Part shown: piece by piece, positions 1 to 10,052 of the stretch
Layout of the letters: each line of letters starts with the position of its first letter
Position numbering within the stretch: the first letter of the stretch is position 1
NCBI GenBank assembly: GCA_937138495.1
Contig: CAKZPE010000050.1
Coordinates: 1 to 64,000 of the forward strand
Reading direction: 5' to 3'
DNA from: an uncultured Oceanospirillaceae bacterium
GTDB lineage: Bacteria > Pseudomonadota > Gammaproteobacteria > Pseudomonadales > Balneatricaceae
Length of the DNA stretch: 64,000 nucleotides
Translations under genes and position numbers: made by a program
Notes under the pieces: model-generated
The model's input: only the letters and a program-made list of their open reading frames with translations
Database searches by the model: none
Told to the model about the DNA's origin: nothing

Positions 1-1005
<1,005 letters not shown>

Positions 1006-1044
1006 GTATTTGTCAGATTGCTTAGTAACATATAAGGCTGCTTC

Positions 1045-1704
1045 ATGATCAGTTTCGAGAATGTCAGTAAGCGTTACCCGAACGGCTATGATGCCCTGAA
1101 CCAGGTGGATTTCAGCCTGAGACAGGGAGAAATGGCGTTTCTGACCGGCCATTCAGGCGCCGGTAAAAGTACGTTGATGAAGCTGATTATGCTGATGGAG
1201 CGGCCAACCAATGGCCGGGTATTAGTTGGCGATCAGGATCTGGCTACTTTAGGCCACCGGCAAATCCCTTACCACCGCCGCAGAGTCGGGGTGGTATTTC
1301 AGAACCATCAGCTGCTATTTGACCGTTCCGTCTTCGATAATATTGCCCTGCCACTGCGTATCTGTGGATATGATCCGGATGATGCTGCCCGCCGGGTACG
1401 CGCCGCGCTGGATAAGGTAGGGCTGCTCAGTAAAGAAAAAATGAATCCGGTAGTGCTTTCCGGCGGTGAACAGCAGCGTATCGGCATTGCCCGGGCGATT
1501 GTGCATAAGCCCCAGTTACTGCTGGCGGATGAGCCGACCGGTAACCTAGACCCTAAGCTGTCGGTAGAAATCATGCGGTTATTCCAACAGTTTAATCAGG
1601 TGGGTACCACGGTATTAATTGCCAGTCACGATCTGGGGCTGATCGGCCGTTTACCGCACCGGGTGCTGACTCTGAACCAGGGGAGGCTGATTAACGATGG
1701 CTAA
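1045..1704 (+). CDS. ftsE: Cell division ATP-binding protein FtsE
   Basis: ATPase of the FtsEX ABC-type complex, which acts at the septum to control peptidoglycan hydrolase activation and divisome assembly. The 219 residues carry Walker [10 protein letters not shown] (about 35-43), the signature LSGGEQQR (about 138), Walker [13 protein letters not shown] and a switch histidine in IASHD. Length is normal for FtsE (about 220). It lies 39 bases after ftsY and overlaps the ftsX start by 8 bases, indicating translational coupling. Identity is secure from motifs plus context. Confidence 0.97.
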   Translation: MISFENVSKRYPNGYDALNQVDFSLRQGEMAFLTGHSGAGKSTLMKLIMLMERPTNGRVLVGDQDLATLGHRQIPYHRRRVGVVFQNHQLLFDRSVFDNIALPLRICGYDPDDAARRVRAALDKVGLLSKEKMNPVVLSGGEQQRIGIARAIVHKPQLLLADEPTGNLDPKLSVEIMRLFQQFNQVGTTVLIASHDLGLIGRLPHRVLTLNQGRLINDG

Positions 1705-2734
1705 CCAACCCCGTACGCCCCGTTCCGCTGCGCCTAAAGGCGCATCACGGGTTCAGCCCACGCAAAAGCGTGATGGCAAAGTCGCCCGCGGTGCAGAACA
1801 GCATCGCCTTAAGGTAAAAGATAAAAGCCGTAGTTATCTGCGTCATCATGGTGATGTGGCCCGGGAATCCTTCGATTCACTGTTACGCTCCCCTCTGACT
1901 ACGCTGATGACTCTGGCTGTTCTGGCGATTGCGCTGGCGCTGCCTGCGACACTTTATACCGGCTTGAAGAACCTCCAGGCACTGAGTGTTGGCTGGCAGG
2001 GAGACCCGCGTATTGCTCTGTATTTGCAGGAAGGTGTGGATGAGGTTAGGGCAGAGCAGCTTAGCCGTGAGCTGTTGCTCCGGGATAATGTTGCCGCTAC
2101 GGAACTGATCAGCGCCGAGCAGGGCATGCTTGAGTTTAAGCAAACGTCCGGGTTTGGCGAGGTGTTCGATTTTCTGGAGATCAATCCTTTGCCGGCGGTA
2201 ATTATGGTACTGCCAAAGGATTTATCCACCGCGATTGTGCCGGTGTTACAAGCGCAGCTGCAGGCCCTTGATGAAGTGGAAGACGCGAACGTGGACATGC
2301 TCTGGGTGCAGCGCCTGGAAGCCTTTGTGATACTGGCACAGCGTGGCGTCTGGGTGTTGTCCGGCTTGTTTGCGCTGGCTGTGCTGCTGGTGGTGGGGAA
2401 TACCATCCGGCTGACCATTGAAAACCGTCGTGAAGAGATTGTTATTGCCAAGCTGGTAGGGGCAACTGATGCTTATGTGCGCCGGCCGTTCTTATATGAC
2501 GGTTTCTGGTTTGGTATAGCAGGCGGGGTTCTGGCCTGGCTTTTGGTGCAGATCAGTCTGTTGCTGCTGGATACGCCGGTCTCTCACCTGATAACCCTGT
2601 ACAGCAGTAACTTTGAATTATCCGGTTTGGGGTTCATTGAAACATTCTGGTTACTTTTGGCCAGTATACTGCTCGGGTCTCTTGGTGCATGGCTGGCGGT
2701 CGGGAGGCATTTACGGGCCATTCAGCCAACCTGA
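1697..2734 (+). CDS. ftsX: Cell division protein FtsX
   Basis: Permease-like partner of FtsE, which transmits ATP hydrolysis across the inner membrane to periplasmic hydrolase activators. The 345 residues have a basic, probably cytoplasmic N-terminal tail of about 65 residues. The first membrane segment is at about 68-90, followed by a large periplasmic loop (about 95-210) and three C-terminal membrane segments, which is the FtsX topology. The start overlaps the ftsE end by 8 bases. The long basic N tail is typical of gammaproteobacterial FtsX. Identity is secure. Confidence 0.96.
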   Translation: MANQPRTPRSAAPKGASRVQPTQKRDGKVARGAEQHRLKVKDKSRSYLRHHGDVARESFDSLLRSPLTTLMTLAVLAIALALPATLYTGLKNLQALSVGWQGDPRIALYLQEGVDEVRAEQLSRELLLRDNVAATELISAEQGMLEFKQTSGFGEVFDFLEINPLPAVIMVLPKDLSTAIVPVLQAQLQALDEVEDANVDMLWVQRLEAFVILAQRGVWVLSGLFALAVLLVVGNTIRLTIENRREEIVIAKLVGATDAYVRRPFLYDGFWFGIAGGVLAWLLVQISLLLLDTPVSHLITLYSSNFELSGLGFIETFWLLLASILLGSLGAWLAVGRHLRAIQPT

Positions 2735-2882
2735 CAAGTACGGTTTCAGGAATAATACTGAGAATAGGTGTGAAACTGTCCACAGGCACTTGCCTTTTAC
2801 AGTTTCCGCCGCTATTTTTACTCATCCGTTTTTGTCCCCGGTTCTTGTGGATAAAGTGACGGACAGCAGCGTGGAACTTTTC

Positions 2883-2939
2883 CATCAGGGTTAAGTCCTA
2901 ACTAGGAGCTGTATTGATACGTTTTATTAAACCCTGATG
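2883..2939. promoter_or_regulatory. Nested inverted repeats upstream of rpoH
   Basis: CATCAGGGTT (2883-2892) is perfectly repeated in inverse as AACCCTGATG (2930-2939). Inside the 37-base loop is a second short palindrome, TCCTA-AC-TAGGA (2896-2907). The outer arm ends 24 bases before the rpoH start. It could be an operator or a folded 5' leader; there is no U-tract to suggest a terminator. Confidence 0.5.
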
Positions 2940-2963
2940 TTTTATAGAAATTGAGGTCGTGTA

Positions 2964-3821
2964 ATGGGCAAAAGCCTGCAAGTCGTTGAAGCATTATCCC
3001 CGGGTCAGAATCTCGAGGCATATGTACGTTCAGTTAGCGCTATCCCTGTTTTATCCGTGGAAGAAGAGCGTGAGCTGGCGGAACGTCTGTATTACAACAA
3101 TGATCTTGAGGCGGCACGCCGTCTCGTAATGTCCCATATGCGCTTTGTGGTGCATGTGGCGAAGAGCTATTCCGGTTATGGTCTGGCTCAGGCAGACCTT
3201 ATTCAGGAAGGTAACGTTGGCCTGATGAAGGCGGTTAAGCGTTTTGACCCGAATGTAGGGGTACGGCTGGTATCATTTGCCGTACACTGGATTAAGGCTG
3301 AAATGCACGAATATATCCTGCGTAACTGGCGGATCGTGAAAGTCGCGACTACCAAAGCGCAGCGTAAGATGTTCTTTAATCTGCGCAGCAAGAAAAAGAG
3401 CCTCGGCTGGCTGACGAACGATGAAGTTAAAGCGGTTGCAGAGGATCTTGGGGTTGATCAGGCGGTTGTCCGTGAAATGGAAGGCCGGATGAGCAGCTCC
3501 GATATGGCGTATGATGCGCCAGTGGGTGACGACGATGAGCGTGCTTATCAGTCACCGGCATATTTCCTGGAAGATCACAGTAATGATCCGGCCCGTCAGG
3601 TTGAGGACGAGAACTGGGAAAATGATTCTAATACCCGTCTGGCAAATGCTATGTCGCAGCTGGATGAGCGTAGTCAGGATATTTTGGCGCAGCGTTGGCT
3701 AGCGGAAGAAAAGTCTACCCTGCATGAGTTGGCTGCCCAGTATCAGGTATCCGCTGAACGTATTCGTCAGCTGGAAAAGAATGCCATGAAAAAGATTAAG
3801 GTAGCGATGCTCGAAGCCTGA
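2964..3821 (+). CDS. rpoH: RNA polymerase heat-shock sigma factor RpoH (sigma-32)
   Basis: Alternative sigma factor directing RNA polymerase to heat-shock promoters. At 285 residues it is the normal length. It contains sigma region 2 ([19 protein letters not shown], about 75-95), the RpoH box [12 protein letters not shown] (about 132-143) that separates RpoH from other group 3 sigmas, and a region 4 helix-turn-helix near the C-terminus ([16 protein letters not shown]). The start is preceded by GAGG at about 2953. Its place after ftsX matches many gammaproteobacteria. The gap to ftsX is 229 bases and carries nested inverted repeats, so it probably has its own control region. It is followed by a strong terminator. 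Confidence 0.97.
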   Translation: MGKSLQVVEALSPGQNLEAYVRSVSAIPVLSVEEERELAERLYYNNDLEAARRLVMSHMRFVVHVAKSYSGYGLAQADLIQEGNVGLMKAVKRFDPNVGVRLVSFAVHWIKAEMHEYILRNWRIVKVATTKAQRKMFFNLRSKKKSLGWLTNDEVKAVAEDLGVDQAVVREMEGRMSSSDMAYDAPVGDDDERAYQSPAYFLEDHSNDPARQVEDENWENDSNTRLANAMSQLDERSQDILAQRWLAEEKSTLHELAAQYQVSAERIRQLEKNAMKKIKVAMLEA

Positions 3822-3882
3822 CGTGCCCACGGCATTTCAGATGGTTTAAAGAGACCCGCTTTAGTCCTGGAATATAATCAGT

Positions 3883-3917
3883 AAGCCGTAAGCTTTTTAA
3901 AAGCTTGCGGCTTTTTT
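3883..3917 (+). terminator. Rho-independent terminator of rpoH
   Basis: The arms AAGCCGTAAGCTTTT and AAAAGCTTGCGGCTT pair with one mismatch, and six T follow. It lies 62 bases after the rpoH stop. Confidence 0.9.
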
Positions 3918-4008
3918 GTATATGTGGATCAGTCAGTTGTCCGTGTCTGGTTGCTGCACCCGCAGCGCTTTCCCGCTAGAATGTTTGCCCCGACTGAGGA
4001 GCCGAAAA

Positions 4009-4401
4009 ATGAGTGCCCGTTTAAGTCTTATAATTGCTGCTGTCAGTGGCATGCTGGCGGTTGCGCTGGGGGCATTTGCAGCCCATGCATTGCGCAGTCA
4101 GCTGAGTGAACGGTTTTATGATATCTGGGAAACTGCAGTGCAGTATCAGATGTTTCATACTCTGGGTTTACTGGCGGTTGGGATATTGCTGGAGCGCCGG
4201 AACTGTATGGCCCTGCGTTTGGCAGCCTGGTTGTTTTCTGGTGGGATGTTATTGTTTTGCGGCAGTTTATATACGCTGGCATTAACCGGAATAACAACAC
4301 TGGGCATGATTACTCCGTTAGGCGGCTGCCTGTTTCTGGCAGGCTGGCTGATGTTGGCGCTGGCTGTGTGCCGCGCCCCTGAAAAACTTAATGACTGTTA
4401 G
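4009..4401 (+). CDS. DUF423 family small inner-membrane protein (YgdD-like)
   Basis: Predicted 130-residue protein of the DUF423 family; biochemical role unknown. The N-terminus has a membrane segment with the family-typical GALAVALGAFAAHAL-like stretch (here MLAVALGAFAAHAL, about 15-28), then YQMFHTLGLL (about 46-55), and in all about four hydrophobic helices. An upstream in-frame start at 3916 would add residues that overlap the rpoH terminator tail and do not look like the family. The ATG at 4009, preceded by GAGGAG at about 3997, is chosen. The gene ends just before thiS, so the two may be cotranscribed, but a functional link is not implied. Confidence 0.85.
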   Translation: MSARLSLIIAAVSGMLAVALGAFAAHALRSQLSERFYDIWETAVQYQMFHTLGLLAVGILLERRNCMALRLAAWLFSGGMLLFCGSLYTLALTGITTLGMITPLGGCLFLAGWLMLALAVCRAPEKLNDC

Positions 4402-4411
4402 GCTAAGATCA

Positions 4412-4612
4412 ATGCAAATCCAAGTAAATGGCGACATCATTGACGTTGAAGACAACATGACCCTGGGCGCGCTGTTAACACAGATGGACCTGGGGGAGCG
4501 TCGTGTGGCAATCGAACTGAATCTGGAAATTATTCCCCGCAGCCAACATGCAGAAATGCAGCTGTCCGAGAATGACCGGGTAGAAATTGTGCATGCGATT
4601 GGTGGTGGCTGA
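4412..4612 (+). CDS. thiS: Sulfur carrier protein ThiS
   Basis: Ubiquitin-like sulfur carrier for the thiazole half of thiamine. The 66 residues begin MQIQVNGD, contain the beta-grasp core and end in the diagnostic di-glycine (AIGGG), which is adenylated by ThiF and then converted to a thiocarboxylate. An in-frame ATG at 4391 would overlap the preceding gene and add seven residues not typical of ThiS, so 4412 is preferred. thiG follows after 95 bases. No TPP riboswitch (no recognisable CTGAGA/THI-box arrangement) is seen upstream. Confidence 0.93.
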   Translation: MQIQVNGDIIDVEDNMTLGALLTQMDLGERRVAIELNLEIIPRSQHAEMQLSENDRVEIVHAIGGG

Positions 4613-4707
4613 TCAGCCTCCGCACAGACGTCGTAACCGATAGACAGGCATTGCCACCGGTGAACCGGGCAGTGTGTTAATAAGAATTTTAAGTCAGGAT
4701 ATGTGAC

Positions 4708-5502
4708 ATGGCTGAGCAACAGAATGATTCGCTGGTAATTGCCGGTACAACCTATAACTCCCGTTTGCTGGTAGGGACCGGCAAATACAAGGATATGGAA
4801 GAAACCCGCCTGGCCATTGAAGCCAGTGGCGCTGAAATCGTAACACTGGCTGTACGCCGTACGAATATTGGTCAGAATCCTGATGAGCCGAATCTGCTGG
4901 ATGTGATCTCTCCGGAGAAGTACACCATTCTGCCAAATACTGCAGGTTGCTATGATGCGCCGGATGCAGTCCGTACCTGTAAACTGGCCCGTGAACTGCT
5001 GGATGGTCATGATCTGGTGAAACTGGAAGTGCTGGGTGATCAGAAAACCCTGTACCCGAACATTGTGGAAACCCTTAAAGCCGCTGAAGAGCTGGTAAAA
5101 GATAACTTCAAAGTCATGGTATACACCAACGATGATCCGATTGTTGCTAAGCAGCTTGAGGAAATGGGGTGTGTAGCTGTTATGCCGCTGGGGTCACTGA
5201 TCGGTTCCGGCCTGGGTATCCTGAACCCGCATAACATCCGTATTATCATGGAAAACGCGAACGTACCTATTCTGGTTGACGCCGGTGTTGGTACGCCGTC
5301 TGATGCCGCTTTCGCCATGGAAATGGGGTGTGAAGGCGTACTGATGAATACCGCAATCGCTGCTGCACAGAATCCAATTCTGATGGCCAGTGCAATGAAG
5401 AAAGCCATTGAAGCCGGCCGGGAAGGTTATCTGGCAGGCCGGATGCCGAAGAAAGCGTACGCAAGTGCGTCTTCACCGATGGAAGGCTTGATCGTCGGCT
5501 GA
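4708..5502 (+). CDS. thiG: Thiazole synthase ThiG
   Basis: Forms the thiazole phosphate of thiamine from 1-deoxy-D-xylulose 5-phosphate, a glycine-derived imine and ThiS-thiocarboxylate. The 264-residue TIM barrel has the Schiff-base lysine in [10 protein letters not shown] (about 92-101), and phosphate-binding GVGTPSDAA (about 192-200) and GVLMNTAIA (about 210-218). Length is as expected. Start ATG 4708 lies behind a weak GTCAGGA ribosome-binding site. thiE, thiH/thiO and thiF are not in the window, so the pathway must be completed elsewhere. It is followed by a hairpin terminator before trmB. Confidence 0.97.
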   Translation: MAEQQNDSLVIAGTTYNSRLLVGTGKYKDMEETRLAIEASGAEIVTLAVRRTNIGQNPDEPNLLDVISPEKYTILPNTAGCYDAPDAVRTCKLARELLDGHDLVKLEVLGDQKTLYPNIVETLKAAEELVKDNFKVMVYTNDDPIVAKQLEEMGCVAVMPLGSLIGSGLGILNPHNIRIIMENANVPILVDAGVGTPSDAAFAMEMGCEGVLMNTAIAAAQNPILMASAMKKAIEAGREGYLAGRMPKKAYASASSPMEGLIVG

Positions 5503-5532
5503 TTCAGGCTTATCCTTCATGGCAAAGTTAAT

Positions 5533-5557
5533 CGCACGGCTCAGGTCGTGCGTTTTT
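5533..5557 (+). terminator. Terminator after thiG
   Basis: The CGCACG and CGTGCG arms enclose an 8-base loop and are followed by TTTTT. It separates thiSG from trmB. Confidence 0.75.
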
Positions 5558-5606
5558 GTTTCCAGCGCTGTGAGCAATACAGTATTTAAGTAAGTTGAAG
5601 GCACGC

Positions 5607-6365
5607 ATGTCACAAGAGCACAACGACCCGCAAAACTCCGGAGAAAATCAAACCGGTTCCACCCCTACTGATGCTAAGCAAGGTGAAAAGTACATGCGTA
5701 CGGTTCGCAGCTTTGTTGTTCGTGGCGGACGTATGACTGAAGGCCAGGAACGGGCTTACAGCGAAGTATGGCCAACTATGGGGCTGGATGTTGAACAGGG
5801 AATGCTGGATCTGACTGACGTCTTTGACCGTGAAGCGCCGGTTGTGCTGGAAATTGGTTTTGGCATGGGCGACTCTCTGGTCGCCATGGCTAAGGCGATG
5901 CCTGAGAAAAATTACATTGGTGTTGAAGTACACCGCCCGGGTGTGGGTCGCCTGCTGAATAATGCCAGCGAAGCCGGCCTGACGAATATGCGGGTATTTT
6001 GTACCGATGCACTGGACGTGCTGGCTAAGTCAATTCCTGACGGTAGTCTGGAAACGCTTCAGCTGTTCTTCCCGGATCCGTGGCATAAGAAGAAGCACAA
6101 TAAGCGCCGTATTGTGCAGCCTGCCTTTGCTGAAACTATCCGTAAAAAATTGCGTGTGGGTGGTCAGTTCCATATGGCAACTGACTGGGAGCCTTATGCT
6201 GAGCATATGATGGAAGTGATGAGTGCAGCACCGGGGTATGAAAATACCGAAGGGCATGGGCAATATGCGCCACAGCCGGAATGGCGTCCGGTTACTAAGT
6301 TCCAGCGCCGCGGTGAGCGGCTTGGGCACGGTGTATGGGACCTGATGTTTAAACGCATTGACTGA
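5607..6365 (+). CDS. trmB: tRNA (guanine-N7-)-methyltransferase TrmB
   Basis: SAM-dependent enzyme that methylates G46 of tRNA variable loops. The 252-residue protein has a polar, disordered N-terminal tail (about 30 residues). It then shows the SAM-binding motif [14 protein letters not shown] (about 82-95), the family signature [13 protein letters not shown] (about 155-167) and a C-terminal TKFQRRG segment. GAAGG at 5597-5601 sits the right distance before ATG 5607; a TTG four codons upstream overlaps that site and is rejected as the start. The thiS-thiG-trmB neighbourhood is common in marine gammaproteobacteria. A strong terminator follows directly. Confidence 0.96.
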   Translation: MSQEHNDPQNSGENQTGSTPTDAKQGEKYMRTVRSFVVRGGRMTEGQERAYSEVWPTMGLDVEQGMLDLTDVFDREAPVVLEIGFGMGDSLVAMAKAMPEKNYIGVEVHRPGVGRLLNNASEAGLTNMRVFCTDALDVLAKSIPDGSLETLQLFFPDPWHKKKHNKRRIVQPAFAETIRKKLRVGGQFHMATDWEPYAEHMMEVMSAAPGYENTEGHGQYAPQPEWRPVTKFQRRGERLGHGVWDLMFKRID

Positions 6366-6398
6366 TAAAAAAAGAGTGCTTCGGCACTCTTTTTTTTG
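6366..6398 (+). terminator. Terminator of trmB
   Basis: AAAAAAAGAGTGC-TTCG-GCACTCTTTTTTTT: a stable UUCG tetraloop hairpin with T-run, beginning 1 base after the trmB stop. Confidence 0.95.
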
Positions 6399-6889
6399 CG
6401 TATACATAAGTATGGGGCGATATTCGACCGTTTCTGTTGTCTGTGTCCGGCCAGGCCCTGCTGGATAAAACGTTGTCTTTTTTATCCTGGTTCAGACGTT
6501 TGTCAGGCCAGTTTCTTCTCTGCACCACACCTTTTCTGTTACCGGTTTTTTAATAATCAGTGCTTTGATTTTCAGTTTCACGGTGCAGGCCGTGCCGCAT
6601 GTTTCTGGGCGGGTGACAGGCTGACAATTCGTAAAACACGGTTTCTTGTCGTAACTGACTATCGTTTCGTCGTATTTAAGTGTGCTGGCCATAACCGGCT
6701 GGCTTAGCATGTAACAATCACTTACGGCCATATTTGATAAATTTTGTTTACTATAGGAAACATTATTTCCCAACAGGAAATGTTTTTGCTATAAGTACAC
6801 ATCCCACAAACGAGACTTACGACAGAAACAGGGCAAAATCAGGAATTTTGTATTGTTTTTGATACACAGTTTTAGCAGGTATTAAACAT
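6399..6889 (+). promoter_or_regulatory. 491-base gene-free region upstream of the aminotransferase-dehydrogenase fusion
   Basis: No coding region or RNA gene is recognised. Near the downstream end an extended -10 (TG-C-TATAAG, 6787-6795) has a weak -35 TTCCCA (6767-6772) at 17 bases, giving a leader of about 90 bases. Overlapping it, AAACATT (6758-6764) and AATGTTT (6779-6785) form an inverted repeat with arms 21 bases apart, a possible operator. The 5' 350 bases show nothing I can name. Confidence 0.35.
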
Positions 6890-9865
6890 ATGGCTTCTAT
6901 CCAGCAGCTGAAAAGCGCACGCGATACGGCGATCTCACTGACCGGTAACGGTCTGCCGTCAACGACTAAAAACCAGTTCTTCGGCGTTGGTCCGATCACT
7001 GATATGACACTTAACGAAGTCGACGCCCGTCTGCTGCGTTTTGAATTTGATGCCTGGTTGGAAGCGAACTACCCGAAACTGGATGATAAAGGTAACCGCA
7101 TCGGCAGCTTCACAACGGCAGAAATTGGCCGTGGCATGCACCGTGGCTATCCGGCCGATAAAGTACTGAACGATATGATGCGTGAGATTCACCGTTACTT
7201 CGGCTTCCCTAAGTCGAATAAGATGGCGGTTGGTTTGGGTGGCGGCCACAGCGGTTTCACTGCTGCGGCAATCCACATGGTTACCGCAAACGATCCTGAT
7301 CAGGTCGTCTTCGTTGATACGCCAAAGCCTGAATCTGAAGCGGCAAAAGCAGGCGGCTTTTTCCGTCAGTCCTGGGGAACTCAGCTGACCGAATTGCACC
7401 GTTTTGCAACGAATGGCGATGAAAGCCAGCTGATCTTCGCCGAAGGTGAAGGTAGCATTCCAAGTGCTGATTTCCTTAAAGAACGCGGTGTGAAGTTGTT
7501 CTTCGGTGTGGGTCACGAGACGACCGGTGCAACAACCTATACGGAAGACGAAATTCGCAACCTGCTGGCCTGGATCGATATGAATCCGGCAGAGCACCAC
7601 GCCATTATTGATGCAACTTCACTGCTGGGCGCGATGCCATGGGCGGATGACGTAGTTGAGCAGATGATGGTTAAGTGCAACATGTTCATGCCGTTCCAGA
7701 AAGCGATTGGCGGTGTGTCCGGTTACTACGTTATTTCCCTGACTCCGGCTGGAATGAGTCTGATTGACGATAATCAGAAAGATCCTTCCTGGGCGATTCC
7801 GCGTCAGCTGAAGATTGCCGTGCCACGTGATGCCAAGATGCCACTGACCAGTGAGAAAACCACTGAGCTGGGCCCAGTCTACGATGCAGAAAAGGACGTT
7901 ATGCAGGGGGGTATCATTAATACCTTTAGCACACTGGCATTTGCTGAAACGACTTTTGCAATTCTGCGTAATGAAAAGAATATCGGTGATGTTAAGACGC
8001 TGAACGAGCGTTCCCGTGCGAACCGTGACATCGTAAACCGCTGGATTGCCGCCAGTGATCTGTTCCAGCTGGGCGTTGAAAGCGAAACCGCCCGTGGTGC
8101 AGCGGTTACCCTTCTGAAAGTGACGGATGCGGATATTGATGACCCGGCAGTACATGACCGTATCATTGTGAAGTCCAAGCAAATGCTGGGCTATGAAGGT
8201 ATTACCCACAGTGATGGCAGCCACGAGAAAGGTCTGGATGTTGCCCGTTACGTGAATGCCTTCCCGGGATCTCCGGGAGACTACCGTGCCTGGATCGGCG
8301 GTATCCGTCCGCAGGAAGATATTTCTGCACTGCTGGATAACATTCAGTTCTGCTACCTGCGCGCTAAAATTGCGGTAATTGAAGAGCTGTTGGATGCAGC
8401 CGGTGAGAACTATGAGCGTGCAGTTGTTGCTGCGGCTGGTAGTAATACCCGCGTGGACGATGCGAACCGGGCTTACAAAGTGTTGGTTGCTGATCTGATC
8501 GGTATGGTATTCGATGCGGATGGCAATGCGGATTACAGTGAAGTTAAAGCGTACATTGAATCCAAAGGCGGTGAATTCCACCTGGGCCCTGTCGGAGATG
8601 ATGCAACGCTGGCGAAAGGTAAGCTGCACTTCTTCTATCAGCCAGAACTGAGCCGCGAAGATGAGCTGCTTGCTCAGACCGGTGAAGGTCAGTATGACGC
8701 TGTTATTGCAGCGGCAACCTTCCTGCCGGCGGCGTCTAAGTTTGAGCTGGGTGGTGTACGCATTGGTGCCGGTACCGGCAACATGGGATCAGCCAGCTGG
8801 GGTGGCGGTAACGGTGACGGTGGTGTTGCACCGCTGATGAATACACCAAGCTTCAATTCCCGCGCAACTGCGCAGACAGCGATGAAAGCTTTGCTGAAAG
8901 TGCTGCCTGATCTGCAGGTAGAGACGATGCATGAGTTGGTGGTTGCCGGTGATTTTGATACCGGTAAGAACCTGGCGGAATACCCGACCACTAAGCTGGA
9001 AGGTAAGCGCCTGGCGGTTATCGGATACGGCAATATTGGCCGTGAAGTCGCTAAACTGGGCGCTGCATTTGGCATGCAGGTAACTGTTTATGCCCGCGAA
9101 GCACACCGTCAGTGGATTGAGTCTGAAGGATTTACTTTTGCTGCCAGCATTGCTGAAGCGGCAAAAGATGCTGACGTGATCAGCCCGCACACTGGTCTGG
9201 GTGCACTGAATGCTGATACCGGCGTGTTCAGCAATGCCGGTATCATCAATGCGGAAGTATTTTCTGCGATGAAGCAGGGAGCTGTACTGGTTAACTATGA
9301 TCGCGGCGAAGTGGTTGATATCGATGCGCTGGATGCTGCCCTGAGCTCTGGTCAGATCAGCTACGCCGCTATCGATGCAGATCTGTTTAAAGACCCAGCA
9401 AGCGGTGAGCTTTCCGGTCCGATGGTGCCGTACCGTAATATTCATCATAAGCATGAAGGCAAAATGGAATTACTGCCGCATGCGGCGGCTGATACTGAGC
9501 ACATGTCCCGTGTGGAAGGTGCTAAGCAGGCTGTTGATCAGATCTACGGTGTGATCCAGTTTGCAAAAGTAACTAACCTGAAGGGCGACCTACCGGAAGG
9601 TTACAGCAATGCCGGTGCTAAAACGGTTAACGGTGTGGGTAAAGTATCTGCCAGTAGCGTGACTAATCTGGATGATGCACAGTTGCAGCAACTGAGTGAT
9701 GCTGCGCACATGATGGCGGCATACTGGGGTGCAATTAATGCCACTCAGGATGAAGACCGCCGTGCGGCACTGATCGCTGAATACAGCGAGCAGATGGTAC
9801 TGCAGTCCAACATCTATGGTTCTGTTATGCAGCAAAACGGCCTGCAGGGACCGTTCAGTAAGTAA
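6890..9865 (+). CDS. Fusion: phosphoserine-aminotransferase-like plus D-3-phosphoglycerate/2-hydroxyacid dehydrogenase-like enzyme
   Basis: A 991-residue two-domain protein. Residues about 20-470 resemble class V aminotransferase SerC: LGGGHSGFTAA near 123, the cofactor aspartate in IIDATS (D241), and the probable PLP lysine in PFQKAIGG (K271), comparable to AQKNIGP of SerC. Residues about 530-930 resemble SerA. A substrate-domain remnant carries MNTPSFNSRATA, the Rossmann motif is GYGNIG (712-717), and VNYDRGEVVD supplies the catalytic Arg and LLPHAA the catalytic His. The usual DVFExEP Glu is replaced in DADLFKDP. Separate SerC and SerA proteins are the norm. The product could join two serine biosynthesis steps, or run serine to hydroxypyruvate to glycerate, since a glycerate 2-kinase follows. 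Substrate specificity is inferred, not shown. Confidence 0.85.
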   Translation: MASIQQLKSARDTAISLTGNGLPSTTKNQFFGVGPITDMTLNEVDARLLRFEFDAWLEANYPKLDDKGNRIGSFTTAEIGRGMHRGYPADKVLNDMMREIHRYFGFPKSNKMAVGLGGGHSGFTAAAIHMVTANDPDQVVFVDTPKPESEAAKAGGFFRQSWGTQLTELHRFATNGDESQLIFAEGEGSIPSADFLKERGVKLFFGVGHETTGATTYTEDEIRNLLAWIDMNPAEHHAIIDATSLLGAMPWADDVVEQMMVKCNMFMPFQKAIGGVSGYYVISLTPAGMSLIDDNQKDPSWAIPRQLKIAVPRDAKMPLTSEKTTELGPVYDAEKDVMQGGIINTFSTLAFAETTFAILRNEKNIGDVKTLNERSRANRDIVNRWIAASDLFQLGVESETARGAAVTLLKVTDADIDDPAVHDRIIVKSKQMLGYEGITHSDGSHEKGLDVARYVNAFPGSPGDYRAWIGGIRPQEDISALLDNIQFCYLRAKIAVIEELLDAAGENYERAVVAAAGSNTRVDDANRAYKVLVADLIGMVFDADGNADYSEVKAYIESKGGEFHLGPVGDDATLAKGKLHFFYQPELSREDELLAQTGEGQYDAVIAAATFLPAASKFELGGVRIGAGTGNMGSASWGGGNGDGGVAPLMNTPSFNSRATAQTAMKALLKVLPDLQVETMHELVVAGDFDTGKNLAEYPTTKLEGKRLAVIGYGNIGREVAKLGAAFGMQVTVYAREAHRQWIESEGFTFAASIAEAAKDADVISPHTGLGALNADTGVFSNAGIINAEVFSAMKQGAVLVNYDRGEVVDIDALDAALSSGQISYAAIDADLFKDPASGELSGPMVPYRNIHHKHEGKMELLPHAAADTEHMSRVEGAKQAVDQIYGVIQFAKVTNLKGDLPEGYSNAGAKTVNGVGKVSASSVTNLDDAQLQQLSDAAHMMAAYWGAINATQDEDRRAALIAEYSEQMVLQSNIYGSVMQQNGLQGPFSK

Positions 9866-9984
9866 AGCAGTTAAGCCGGCTGCAGATTGTCGTAGCCGGT
9901 CGTTATATGTGCTGAAGGGCTGAAGGGCCTGATAGCAGACATCTAACAACTGCTGACAGGCTCAACAGCGAGTCTGTTACCTAA

Positions 9985-10025
9985 AAGCCGTTTCAGGACT
10001 GACACCTGAAACGGCTTATTTGTTT
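9985..10025 (+). terminator. Hairpin between the fusion gene and glycerate kinase
   Basis: Perfect 13-bp stem AAGCCGTTTCAGG / CCTGAAACGGCTT (9985-9997 and 10005-10017) with a 7-base loop, followed by ATTTGTTTTATTT. It would end most transcripts 120 bases after the fusion stop, so the kinase is either read through at a lower level or has its own promoter. Confidence 0.85.
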
Positions 10026-10052
10026 TATTTGATTTTTGCCAGGAGACAGGAC

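Noticed and set aside
2613..2894. Plus-strand frame of 93 codons spanning the ftsX end and rpoH leader
   Set aside because: Overlaps the ftsX coding region and shows no protein-like features.
4402..4707. Search for a TPP riboswitch near thiS/thiG
   Set aside because: No THI-box arrangement was recognised upstream of either gene.
7619..8629. 336-codon open frame antisense to the fusion gene (also similar ones at 6959-7600 and 8789-9454)
   Set aside because: Shadow frames of the strongly coding plus strand; no ribosome-binding site, no recognisable domain and unlikely composition.
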